From: Thiomicrospira pelophila DSM 1534
GTDB taxonomy: Bacteria; Pseudomonadota; Gammaproteobacteria; Thiomicrospirales; Thiomicrospiraceae
Direction: 5' to 3'
DNA: 64,000 bases
NCBI RefSeq assembly: GCF_000711195.1
Contig: NZ_JOMR01000001.1
Span: forward strand, 1,798,001 to 1,862,000
The stretch's first letter is position 1. Each line of letters opens with the position of its first letter. Made by a program: the position numbers and the translations under genes. The notes under the pieces were generated by a model. The model was given only the letters and a program-made list of their open reading frames with translations. It was not told the origin of the DNA and did not search any database. Of this stretch, positions 8,093 through 15,960 are shown in pieces.

Positions 8093-9133
8093 ATGACTAA
8101 TCAGACCTCTCAATTTGCCCAGATTCCGATGCAATCGGTTGGCCCATTTAAGCTAATCGGTGATGTAACTGCGGATGACTTAATGGTGCCAATGGCCACC
8201 TATGAAACCCCTTTATGGCCGTCCGTGGCACGAGGTGCACGCACGACGGCACATGCCGGTGGCATTCGAGTGACATTGGTAGATGAACGCATGACTCGCT
8301 CCATTTTGTTGCAAGCGCCGCACGCCGGGGAGGCCCATCGTTGTTTACAGGCTTTGAAAGCGCGCAAAGACGAAATGCAAGTTCAAGTGAGCCAATCCAG
8401 CCGCTTCGCCAAGCTGATTGATATCCACAGCCAAATTATCGGCAACTTGATTTATTTACGTCTGGAGTTCACCACCGGTGACGCGTCTGGTCATAATATG
8501 GCAACGCAAGCGGCCGACACTTTAATTCCATGGATTTTGGCAGAATACAATCAGTTGGAATATGTCTCAATTTCGGCGAACTATTGCACGGATAAAAAAG
8601 TCTCGGCGGTCAATGGTATTTTAGGGCGCGGTAAAAACGTGGTCTGCGAAACCACCATTCCAGCTAAACTCTGTAGCCGTTTTTTGAAAACCACTCCGCA
8701 GGCCTTAGTTGATTTACACATTAAGAAAGATCTCATCGGCTCAATCGTGTCCGGCGGTTTACGTACGGCAAATGCACATGTCGCCAACATGTTACTGGGT
8801 TTCTATTTAGCTACAGGCCAAGATGCCGCCAATATCGTAGAAGGCTCTCAAGCCATTAACCATGCTGAAGTGACACCTGACGGTGACTTGTATTTTTCGA
8901 CCACTTTGCCCAACTTGATTGTTGGCACAGTAGGCAATGGCAAAGGTTTGGACTTTGTGCAAGCCAACTTAGAACAACTCGGTTGCGCCAACTCGCAAGC
9001 CCAACCAGGTGACAATGCTCGACGCCTGGCTTGCATTGCCGGCGCCACCGCTTTATGTGGCGAACTGTCTCTATTAGCGGCGCAAACTAACCCAGGCGAA
9101 CTTATGGCCGCTCACCTAAAACTGGAACGTTAG
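8093..9133 (+). CDS. mvaA: Hydroxymethylglutaryl-CoA reductase (class I-like)
   Basis: Reduces HMG-CoA to mevalonate, the committed step of the pathway. From ATG 8093 (MTNQTSQFAQ) the protein is 346 aa, a bare catalytic domain without a membrane anchor. Catalytic landmarks resemble class I (eukaryote/archaea) enzymes: the Glu in PMATYETPLW (E38), the Lys in NYCTDKKVSA followed by GRGKNVVCE, the Asp of GQDAANIVEG, and a C-terminal His in AAHLKLER. The usual DAMGMNM motif reads DASGHNM. A longer open frame upstream to 7967 overlaps the terminator stem and is not credible; ATG 8084 is the only close alternative. It is the first gene of the operon, 4 bp before fni. Confidence 0.92.
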   Translation: MTNQTSQFAQIPMQSVGPFKLIGDVTADDLMVPMATYETPLWPSVARGARTTAHAGGIRVTLVDERMTRSILLQAPHAGEAHRCLQALKARKDEMQVQVSQSSRFAKLIDIHSQIIGNLIYLRLEFTTGDASGHNMATQAADTLIPWILAEYNQLEYVSISANYCTDKKVSAVNGILGRGKNVVCETTIPAKLCSRFLKTTPQALVDLHIKKDLIGSIVSGGLRTANAHVANMLLGFYLATGQDAANIVEGSQAINHAEVTPDGDLYFSTTLPNLIVGTVGNGKGLDFVQANLEQLGCANSQAQPGDNARRLACIAGATALCGELSLLAAQTNPGELMAAHLKLER

Positions 9134-9137
9134 CCCC

Positions 9138-10187
9138 GTGAGCCAGTCGCACAATATTACCCAACGTAAACAAGACCATATTGATCATCTATTACAAGAT
9201 AGAGAAATTGAGCGCGCCCAATCCGGCTTTGATGCAATTCAGCTTAACCATCGCGGCCTGCCAGAACTCGATTTTGATCAACTCGATTCATCCAGTGCCC
9301 TACTAGAAAAGCCCTTAAGTTTTCCGTTACTGATTTCCTCCATGACAGGCGGAGGTTCGGATAATTTGGTTAACATCAATCGACATTTAGCCCAAGCCGC
9401 CGAATCTCAACAAGTTGCTTTGGCAGTCGGCTCGCAACGAGCGATGATCCAAGACCCAAACGCGCGCAAAAGTTTTGAACTGCGCCAATATGCGCCCACA
9501 ATTCCAATACTAGCCAATTTGGGAGCCGTACAGCTCAACACTGGGTTTGGAGTCGATGAAGCTCGCGCGGCGGTAGATGTTGTGCAAGCAGATGCTCTCA
9601 TTCTGCACCTAAATCCGTTGCAAGAATTGATTCAGCCAGAAGGAGACCGAAACTTTGCTGGGCTCGCCGATAAAATTCACCAGCTAGCGCAAAATTTACC
9701 GGTGCCGATTGTGTTAAAAGAAGTCGGCTGCGGTCTGTCACCAGCCGATATTCAACTCGGCTTAGAGGCGGGCATTCGGTATTTTGATTTAGCTGGACGT
9801 GGCGGCACATCTTGGAGTCGGATAGAGGCGCATCGTGCCCAGTCAGATCTGGGCATGTTGTTTCAAGATTGGGGTATCACTACCCCTCAAGCCCTGCAAC
9901 TGGCGCGCCCATACCAAGACCAAGCCAAGTTCTTTGCCAGCGGTGGGATTCGTAATGGTATTGACATGGTTAAATCGGTTATAATGGGCGGCTGTGTCTG
10001 TGGTTTAGCCGCCCCCTTCCTCACCCCAGCGATTGAGTCAGCGCAAGCGGTAGAGCAAAAGATACAACAACTAAAACAAGAGTTTCAGGTTGCGCAATTT
10101 TTAGTGGGCGCGGCCAACATAAAGTCACTATTTTTAAACGACGCGCACCTTTTGCGCATTAACGGCGGAAAGAACCCTAGGTTATGA
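9138..10187 (+). CDS. fni: Type 2 isopentenyl-diphosphate delta-isomerase (FMN-dependent)
   Basis: Interconverts IPP and DMAPP using reduced FMN. The 349-aa protein has the type 2 landmarks: RKQDHIDHLL at the N-terminus, LLISSMTGGG, ALAVGSQRAMI, PILANLGAVQ, the HLNPLQELIQPEGDR segment (metal/substrate Gln-Glu), VLKEVGCGLS, DLAGRGGTSW, and the FMN-phosphate region FASGGIRNG with the following GG..CGLAAPFL. The start is GTG at 9138, 4 bp after the reductase stop. The stop overlaps mvaS by ATGA, so translation is probably coupled. Presence of the type 2 rather than type 1 enzyme is usual with bacterial mevalonate operons. Confidence 0.95.
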   Translation: MSQSHNITQRKQDHIDHLLQDREIERAQSGFDAIQLNHRGLPELDFDQLDSSSALLEKPLSFPLLISSMTGGGSDNLVNINRHLAQAAESQQVALAVGSQRAMIQDPNARKSFELRQYAPTIPILANLGAVQLNTGFGVDEARAAVDVVQADALILHLNPLQELIQPEGDRNFAGLADKIHQLAQNLPVPIVLKEVGCGLSPADIQLGLEAGIRYFDLAGRGGTSWSRIEAHRAQSDLGMLFQDWGITTPQALQLARPYQDQAKFFASGGIRNGIDMVKSVIMGGCVCGLAAPFLTPAIESAQAVEQKIQQLKQEFQVAQFLVGAANIKSLFLNDAHLLRINGGKNPRL

Positions 10188-11356
10188 GTCAGAATGTCGG
10201 CATAGATTTAATCCATTTTGCGACCGCAGATTTTTATCTTGGGTTGGATGTTTTTGCGCAACAAAAAAACCAAGATGTGGATAAATATCTGGTCGGCATT
10301 GGCCAAGAAAAAATGTCGATTGCTCCGCCGGATGAAGACATCGTGACTTTATCAGCGAAAGCCGCCGAGCCTATTTTGGCCCAAGTCGATCGCGACAAAA
10401 TCAGTGCGGTTTTTTTTGCCACCGAATCTGGAGTTGATCAATCTAAATCGGCAGGGGCCTTTGTGCACAGCCTGTTAAATCTGCCAAATCGTTGCCGCGT
10501 GATTGAACTCAAGCACGCCTGTTATGCTGGCGCCGCCGCCCTGCAGATGGCGGTTAATACCGTTAAAGCCAATCCAAAAGAGCAAGTATTAGTAATTGCG
10601 GCGGATATCGCTCGTTACGACTTAGACACTTCTGGTGAAGCGACCCAAGGTTGTGGGGCGGTGGCTATGCTGATAAAAACCGAGCCGCGTATTTTAGCGA
10701 TTGAGGCGGGATCGGGTTACCATACAGAAGATGTAATGGATTTTTGGCGTCCCAATCACCGCGAAACCGCGTTGGTGGACGGTAAATACTCCACCAAAGT
10801 TTATCTCAGTAGCCTTAAGTTTGCCTGGCAACATTTCACCGAAGAGACCGGTCGCAGTTTTGAGGATATTCAACAGTTTTGTTATCACATTCCATTTACA
10901 AAAATGGCTGAAAAAGCTCACAAGCAATTGGTTAAACAAGTCGGTCTAAAGCAAACGGATCAACAAACCAGTCAACAAGTCGCCGCCAGCCAAGTCTATA
11001 ACCGAGTGATTGGCAACAGTTACAGTGCGTCCCTGTTTGTTGGGTTTTGCTCGCTACTTGACCACAAACCCCATTTAGACGATCAACGCATCGGCTTTTT
11101 TAGCTATGGTTCTGGCTGTGTGGCCGAATTTTTTAGTGGCGTGATTCAGCCGGGTTATCAATCCGTGCTGATGACTCGCGAGCATCAATGCAGTATTGAA
11201 GCGCGCAGTCCACTCACCTATCAACAATACCTAGACTTGTATCATCACAGCGAGCCTAACCAAGCCAATATTACCTTCCCTGAATACCATGCTGGGCCTT
11301 TCCGTTTAAGCGGCATTCAAGACCATAAACGTTGTTACCTTAAAACGGGTCAATAA
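10184..11356 (+). CDS. mvaS: Hydroxymethylglutaryl-CoA synthase
   Basis: Condenses acetyl-CoA with acetoacetyl-CoA to HMG-CoA. The 390-aa thiolase-fold protein carries the catalytic Glu in FATESG (E81), the acylated Cys in ELKHACYAG (C113) and the catalytic His in CYHIPFTKM (near residue 236). Other family landmarks are AADIARYDL, FWRPNHRETALVDGKYS, RVIGNSYSASL and FSYGSG. Length matches bacterial MvaS (~385-390 aa). Translation is coupled to fni (ATGA) and the gene is followed 3 bp later by mevalonate kinase. Confidence 0.96.
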   Translation: MSQNVGIDLIHFATADFYLGLDVFAQQKNQDVDKYLVGIGQEKMSIAPPDEDIVTLSAKAAEPILAQVDRDKISAVFFATESGVDQSKSAGAFVHSLLNLPNRCRVIELKHACYAGAAALQMAVNTVKANPKEQVLVIAADIARYDLDTSGEATQGCGAVAMLIKTEPRILAIEAGSGYHTEDVMDFWRPNHRETALVDGKYSTKVYLSSLKFAWQHFTEETGRSFEDIQQFCYHIPFTKMAEKAHKQLVKQVGLKQTDQQTSQQVAASQVYNRVIGNSYSASLFVGFCSLLDHKPHLDDQRIGFFSYGSGCVAEFFSGVIQPGYQSVLMTREHQCSIEARSPLTYQQYLDLYHHSEPNQANITFPEYHAGPFRLSGIQDHKRCYLKTGQ

Positions 11357-11359
11357 AGC

Positions 11360-12385
11360 ATGATAACGCGCTGTACTGTGCCCGCAAAACTGATCCTCAG
11401 TGGCGAGCATGCTGTTCTATACGGCGCGCCTGCTTTGAGTATGGCGATTAATTTAACCACCGAGTCTCAGCTCACATTCCAACCCAATAAACATCAGAAA
11501 ATCGAGATTCAATTAACCGATTATGACAAGCACCTGGCCTGGTCGTTTAGCGAAGCTTGGGATCAAGTTATAGAAATCGAAGCGCGTTATAAGACTTTCG
11601 AGAAAGGCTTAAAATCAATCCGCCAAGTCTGTCAGCAACCTTTTGATCTGGTACTTTTGTGTTTATTTCACTTCCAACAGCATTTTCAACTTGAGCCGGG
11701 TCACTGGACAATCAATATCCACTCCAATGTTTGGGTTGGGCGTGGTTTGGGCAGTTCGGCATCGGTTATTGTAAGCCTGTTAAGTGGACTGTTTAAGCAT
11801 CATAATATTCAAAACGAATCCGCCCTACTCGCTTTAGCGCAAACTGTGGAGTCTCGACAGCACGGTCAATCCAGCGGCTTAGACCCAGTGAGTGTTTTGT
11901 ACGGTGGATTAGTGCGCTATCAACAACACAAAGCACTCCAAAACTTACCTTCGCACCGTTTCCAGGCCTGGTTAATTGATACCGGTGAACCCAGCCGGAC
12001 AACCGGTGAATGCGTTAGCCAAGTCAAAGCTCAGCATGCGGAAGATATGGCTTTATGGGAAACCTTTACCCAGTGTACCAATGAAATCCATAAAGCTTGG
12101 CTCGCGCACGATGGCGCGGCTTTAAAACAGGCGATTCGTACGAATCAGTCTTTGTTGGAACGAATTGGCGTGGTGCCTGATAAAGTTGTTCGATTCATTC
12201 AACAACTCCAGCAAACCCCCAATTGCGCGGCCAAAGTATGCGGCGCGGGTAGTATCGCAGGCGATCAAGCCGGGGTAGTGATGGCCATCTGCGAGCAAGA
12301 CCCGACCGACTTATGCACGGAATGGGGTTTTGTTTGCCAAAAGATTCAAATCGACCAACAAGGCGCGCGCTGCCAAGCCGATTAG
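11360..12385 (+). CDS. mvk: Mevalonate kinase (GHMP family)
   Basis: Phosphorylates mevalonate at O5. The 341-aa GHMP kinase has motif 1 as PAKLILSGEHAVLYG (residues 8-22), the ATP loop GRGLGSSAS at 128-136, the catalytic Asp in SSGLDPVSV (D175), and the glycine-rich motif 3 KVCGAGSIAGDQAG. These are the mevalonate-kinase forms of each motif. Residues FQAW (~198-201) come from a copy of the iterated palindrome. A near copy, CCTGGCCTGG at 11533, encodes LAW. It lies 3 bp after mvaS, within the operon. The next gene starts 10 bp after the stop. Confidence 0.92.
   Translation: MITRCTVPAKLILSGEHAVLYGAPALSMAINLTTESQLTFQPNKHQKIEIQLTDYDKHLAWSFSEAWDQVIEIEARYKTFEKGLKSIRQVCQQPFDLVLLCLFHFQQHFQLEPGHWTINIHSNVWVGRGLGSSASVIVSLLSGLFKHHNIQNESALLALAQTVESRQHGQSSGLDPVSVLYGGLVRYQQHKALQNLPSHRFQAWLIDTGEPSRTTGECVSQVKAQHAEDMALWETFTQCTNEIHKAWLAHDGAALKQAIRTNQSLLERIGVVPDKVVRFIQQLQQTPNCAAKVCGAGSIAGDQAGVVMAICEQDPTDLCTEWGFVCQKIQIDQQGARCQAD
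11962..11971. repeat. Iterated palindrome, copy 7
   Basis: CCAGGCCTGG in mvk, Gln-Ala-Trp frame (RFQAWL). The flanks are t and t, so the 12-mer is broken on the left side. Confidence 0.88.
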
Positions 12386-12395
12386 AGGAAAATTC

Positions 12396-13379
12396 ATGCC
12401 GTCTGAACCTGCTCAAAACACGATTCAATATATAAGCAGCGCCCCCGCCAACGTTATGATTATGGGCGAACACAGCGTGGTTTACGGCCAACCCGCTCTA
12501 GTCGCAAGCCTGATTCCGCGTATCTATATTGAATGGTCACCACGAGACGATCAACAGCTCGAGATTATTTCAGAACTTGCACATTTCACCACGTCATTAA
12601 ACAAGATTGAAGATCATCCTAAACTACGCTTTGTGCTGGCAGCTTTAAAAGCCTTTACCCCTCAACTATCTCAAGGTTGGACGTTACGCATTCACAGCGA
12701 GTTTCCAGATGATTGGGGATTAGGCAGTTCGGCGGCGGTGTTAGCGGCTTGCCTAGTTGGATTGGAAAGCATTAGCCAACAAGCCTTAACCACTTGGCAA
12801 CGTTTTGAGATTGGGCATCGCTGCATATTGGATATTCAAGGTCGTGGTTCAGGTGCGGATTTGGCGGCTAGCTTAAGCGGCGGACTGGTATATTTTGATC
12901 CCAGCCATCAAGTCATTCAACCCATCAAAATTCCGCTGGATGTCTGTCTGGTTTATAGCGGCTACAAAACCCCCACCAGCGAAGTATTAGCCCACGTAGC
13001 CCAAACTTGGGCGGATCGCCCCGAAACACTGGAAAAATTATATCAACAAATGGGCGACTGCACGCGTACAGCTTATGAAGTCTTGATGCAAACACACTCA
13101 GCCCAAGACCTAGCCTTTTACCAGCAGATTAAACACTATCAACAACTCATGATCAAACTAGGGGTTAGCGACCCGACATTGGATGCCATTATTCACCAAC
13201 TAAACGAATGCTTGCCCGCTGCCAAGATATCCGGTTCAGGATTGGGTGACTGCGTTATAGGCTTCGGCCATATCGACGCACTGCCACCCTATAAAATCAT
13301 GAATACCCGCATTAGTTCACGTCCCGCTGAGTGTATTCCACAGCCAACTACAAATCACCAACCCAAGGTCACCCTATGA
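12396..13379 (+). CDS. Second GHMP kinase, probable phosphomevalonate kinase
   Basis: From ATG 12396 (MPSEPAQNTI; AGAGGAAA 6-7 nt upstream) the protein is 327 aa; an open frame reaching back to 12330 overlaps mvk and lacks a ribosome site. GHMP landmarks: SAPANVMIMGEHSVVYG (15-31), ATP loop GLGSSAA (108-114), the putative catalytic Asp in GSGADLAASLSGG (D155), and motif 3 KISGSGLGD. Motif 1 looks mevalonate-kinase-like, so sequence alone does not fix the substrate. The operon has genes for every other step and lacks phosphomevalonate kinase, which makes that the likely role (inference). The stop overlaps mvaD by ATGA. Confidence 0.75.
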   Translation: MPSEPAQNTIQYISSAPANVMIMGEHSVVYGQPALVASLIPRIYIEWSPRDDQQLEIISELAHFTTSLNKIEDHPKLRFVLAALKAFTPQLSQGWTLRIHSEFPDDWGLGSSAAVLAACLVGLESISQQALTTWQRFEIGHRCILDIQGRGSGADLAASLSGGLVYFDPSHQVIQPIKIPLDVCLVYSGYKTPTSEVLAHVAQTWADRPETLEKLYQQMGDCTRTAYEVLMQTHSAQDLAFYQQIKHYQQLMIKLGVSDPTLDAIIHQLNECLPAAKISGSGLGDCVIGFGHIDALPPYKIMNTRISSRPAECIPQPTTNHQPKVTL

Positions 13380-14389
13380 AGTCTTCCCAAGCCTTGAGCG
13401 CCCAACAAATTATCAAGCAATTAATCCCGAGCAAATCAACCACTAAAGCACAAGGTTTTGGCGAAGCGCCGGTTAATATTGCGTTGAGTAAATATTGGGG
13501 CAAACGTCAGGTATCTCTTAACTTACCCACCAATTCTAGCTTATCAATCAGTTTGCCAGGGCTGGGAACCCAAACTCATTTGAGCTTAGTTGAAAATAAC
13601 GACAATACTGAGGACCAGGCCTGGTTGAATGGCAAACGTTTAGCTGGGGATTCAGAATTTGCAGGACGTTTAAGCCGCTATTTGGACTTGTTTCGTCCTG
13701 CTCATCATTATTTTAAAATCGACACCATTAACTCCGTGCCAACGGCTGCAGGTTTAGCGTCATCCGCTTCCGGTTATGCGGCCTTGGTGAAAGCTTTAAA
13801 TGATTTGTTTGACTGGCAGCTCAATCAGCGTTCGCTGTCGATTTTAGCGCGCTTAGGTAGTGGTAGCGCAAGTCGGTCTTTGTTTGATGGCTTCGCTATT
13901 TGGCACAAAGGCCAAGCGGAAGATGGCATGGATTCGTTTGCCGAAGCCTTACCTGAAACTTGGGCGGGCTTGTGCATTGGTTTAGTCAAAATTGATACGA
14001 CTGAAAAACCGATAGGTTCAACGGCCGGTATGCAGAAAACCGTCAACACTTGCGAGCTCTACCAGGCCTGGCCAACCCAGGCCGAACGTCAAGTTAAGCT
14101 GATTCAACAAGCGATTCAAGAGCACGACTTTACCTTAATAGGCGAAACCGCCGAACACAATGCCCTATCCATGCATGCCACCATGATCGCAACCTGGCCA
14201 CCTATATTGTACTGGCAAGCCGAGTCTGTATTGGCGATGCAAAAGGTTTGGCAGTTACGCCAGCAAGGCGTTGAGGTTTACTTTACGATGGATGCGGGCC
14301 CGAACTTAAAACTGATTTTTCTGGAGCCAAATAAAAACGCGGTCAAGGCCGCGTTTCAAGAGTTAGATGTGATTCAACCGTTTGGTTAA
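13376..14389 (+). CDS. mvaD: Diphosphomevalonate decarboxylase
   Basis: ATP-dependent decarboxylation of mevalonate diphosphate to IPP. Start taken at ATG 13376 (MKSSQALSAQ), giving 337 aa and an ATGA overlap with the upstream kinase; an open frame from 13331 lies inside that kinase. Family motifs: NIALSKYWGKR (~34-44), LPTNSSLSISL, the ATP loop SVPTAAGLASSASG, the decarboxylase-specific GSGSASRSLFDGF with the catalytic Asp, HNALSMHATM, and TMDAGPNLK near the C-terminus. Two copies of the iterated palindrome lie inside (DQAWL and YQAWP). It ends the operon; convergent sspB lies 5 bp away and no terminator hairpin is visible between them. Confidence 0.95.
   Translation: MKSSQALSAQQIIKQLIPSKSTTKAQGFGEAPVNIALSKYWGKRQVSLNLPTNSSLSISLPGLGTQTHLSLVENNDNTEDQAWLNGKRLAGDSEFAGRLSRYLDLFRPAHHYFKIDTINSVPTAAGLASSASGYAALVKALNDLFDWQLNQRSLSILARLGSGSASRSLFDGFAIWHKGQAEDGMDSFAEALPETWAGLCIGLVKIDTTEKPIGSTAGMQKTVNTCELYQAWPTQAERQVKLIQQAIQEHDFTLIGETAEHNALSMHATMIATWPPILYWQAESVLAMQKVWQLRQQGVEVYFTMDAGPNLKLIFLEPNKNAVKAAFQELDVIQPFG
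13615..13624. repeat. Iterated palindrome, copy 8
   Basis: CCAGGCCTGG in mvaD, Gln-Ala-Trp frame (EDQAWL), full ACCAGGCCTGGT context. Confidence 0.9.
14062..14071. repeat. Iterated palindrome, copy 9
   Basis: Second CCAGGCCTGG in mvaD, Gln-Ala-Trp frame (LYQAWP); the right flank is c instead of t. Confidence 0.88.
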
Positions 14390-14394
14390 TGATC

Positions 14395-14775
14395 TTATTT
14401 GACAATTTTTAAGCTCGGACGTTTAGGCTTGTCAGATTTACTTGGGGTTGCCGATTCGTCTGGGTAAGCTTCCGGTGGAAATGGCATACCTTGACCATTT
14501 TCACGCGCAAAAATCGCATGCACCGCTTGCGGCGGCAACCCAATCTTACGTTCGACACCTTGAAAACGCGCGCGAAAGCTAATCCAATCATTGCCCAAAT
14601 CAACCGCCTGAGCCGCCGTAGGCGACACATTTAGTACAATAAACCCTTCATCTACAAATTCACGCGGAACCTCTACCCCAGGGTAGTTAGCATCCACTTG
14701 CAGATGAGGCGTCCACTCATTATCAACAATCCATTGATAAACAGCTCGGATCAAATAAGGGCGGTTCGAAATCAT
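14395..14775 (-). CDS. sspB: ClpXP specificity-enhancing factor SspB
   Basis: A 126-aa adaptor that tethers ssrA-tagged substrates to ClpXP. The substrate-binding domain is recognisable: RPYLIRAVYQWIVDNEWTPHL, VEVPREFV, IVLNVSPTAAQ, ISFRARFQGV. A flexible proline/lysine-rich tail ends in RPSLKIVK, equivalent to the ClpX-binding peptide of E. coli SspB (RPALRVVK). The gene follows sspA by 47 bp on the same strand, the standard gammaproteobacterial pair. Confidence 0.96.
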   Translation of the reverse strand: MISNRPYLIRAVYQWIVDNEWTPHLQVDANYPGVEVPREFVDEGFIVLNVSPTAAQAVDLGNDWISFRARFQGVERKIGLPPQAVHAIFARENGQGMPFPPEAYPDESATPSKSDKPKRPSLKIVK

Positions 14776-14822
14776 GATAAAAATCCTATTACTTGCAACT
14801 TAATCAGTGATTAAAGCAATGC

Positions 14823-15458
14823 TTAAGCGTCATTCATATCCAACTCGTCATCCGACAAGCTTTCATTAAACATTTCACGCTCCATTAGACGATTTGAGTA
14901 GTCTGTAATCGCTTTAGCCGATTTTGGTAACTCAATCCCTAAGGAAGGCAAACGCCATAACAATACAGCCAAGCTTGCATCTACCAGCGTGTAATCATCG
15001 CTCATAAAGAAATCTTTATGTGCAAAAACCGGAATCATCTGAATTAAACGTTCGGTTAAATCACGACGCGCTCGTTTGACCGCATCAGCATTTTCATTGC
15101 GAACAATCGTTTCAACTAACGGATACCATTCGGTTTCAATTTGGCGTAATTGCTGGCGTGAGCGCGCTTTAGAGATCGGATCAACCGACATTAACGGTGG
15201 ATGTGGATAACGTTCATCCAAATATTCGATGATCACTTGCGCATCATATAGAATCAATTCACGATCAACCAGTGTCGGTAAACTACCGTATGGGTTTAAC
15301 TCCACTAAATCTTCCGGCATATTATCTGGATCGACTTCGATCACATCCATTGGAATGTCTTTTTCTTTTGCCACCAAACGGACACGATGAGAATTCGGAC
15401 TACGAGGATCAGAAAACAGGGTCATAACCGAACGTTTTGTTAATGGAATATCCGACAT
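14823..15458 (-). CDS. sspA: Stringent starvation protein A
   Basis: A glutathione-S-transferase-fold protein that binds RNA polymerase and modulates transcription during starvation. Start chosen at ATG 15458 ([15 protein letters not shown], 211 aa) because AAGGAGCC precedes it; an upstream in-frame ATG at 15485 would add nine residues. The thioredoxin-like half shows [22 protein letters not shown] and the conserved [34 protein letters not shown]. The all-helical half contains [17 protein letters not shown]. The active-site Cys/Ser of true GSTs is replaced, as in SspA. Operon with sspB. Confidence 0.95.
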   Translation of the reverse strand: [211 protein letters not shown]

Positions 15459-15597
15459 AAAAGGCTCCTTCAGTGGCCAATGCATAAAAACGACTAAATA
15501 AGAATATTATACACCCCTTGTCAAGACCCAAGCCGATTGCCAATTAGATAAAGAGATTGTTTAGCGGTAACTGAAAGGACGTTATTGGAAATAATGG

Positions 15598-15957
15598 CTA
15601 GTGATAATGCTTAAAAATGACCCATTTCGACCAAGCGAAACCTAAAACTAAGCTGATCAATGAAAACAATACCAGCGTAAGAATCACTGGCCAGGCAAAC
15701 ACATCACCGAGCCAACCGATCCAAATACTCACCAACCCCATGCTTAGGACAAAGAAGGCATAGCCTTTTTTGTGCGGTTTCTTATCAAAAGTGTAATGCG
15801 CATTCAGAACATAAGACAAACTAGCCGCCACCAAAAAAGCAAGACCGTTTGAGGTTGCTTGATTTAAGCCCAGCATAAACAGCAGCGCAAATACGATCCA
15901 ATGCGCAGCCGTGTTCGCTACACCCACCAAGCTATAACGACTTAACTGTTTGATCAC
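15598..15957 (-). CDS. GtrA-like membrane protein
   Basis: A 119-aa protein of four hydrophobic segments. It starts RYSLVGVANTAAHWIVF, with the GtrA hallmark FLVAASLSYVLNAHYTF between helices two and three. GtrA-type proteins are thought to flip polyprenyl-phosphate-linked sugars across the inner membrane. It is the last gene of a three-gene cassette with a GT2 enzyme (3 bp upstream) and a GT39-like enzyme. That order matches glycan-modification cassettes of the gtrA-gtrB-gtrX kind. Confidence 0.88.
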   Translation of the reverse strand: MIKQLSRYSLVGVANTAAHWIVFALLFMLGLNQATSNGLAFLVAASLSYVLNAHYTFDKKPHKKGYAFFVLSMGLVSIWIGWLGDVFAWPVILTLVLFSLISLVLGFAWSKWVIFKHYH

Positions 15958-15960
15958 GTC

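Noticed and set aside
12330-12395. Longer N-terminus for the second GHMP kinase
   Set aside because: It overlaps mvk out of frame, is compositionally unlike the rest, and a good AGAGGAAA site precedes ATG 12396.
13331-13375. Longer N-terminus for mvaD
   Set aside because: It lies inside the upstream kinase, while ATG 13376 gives a standard ATGA overlap.
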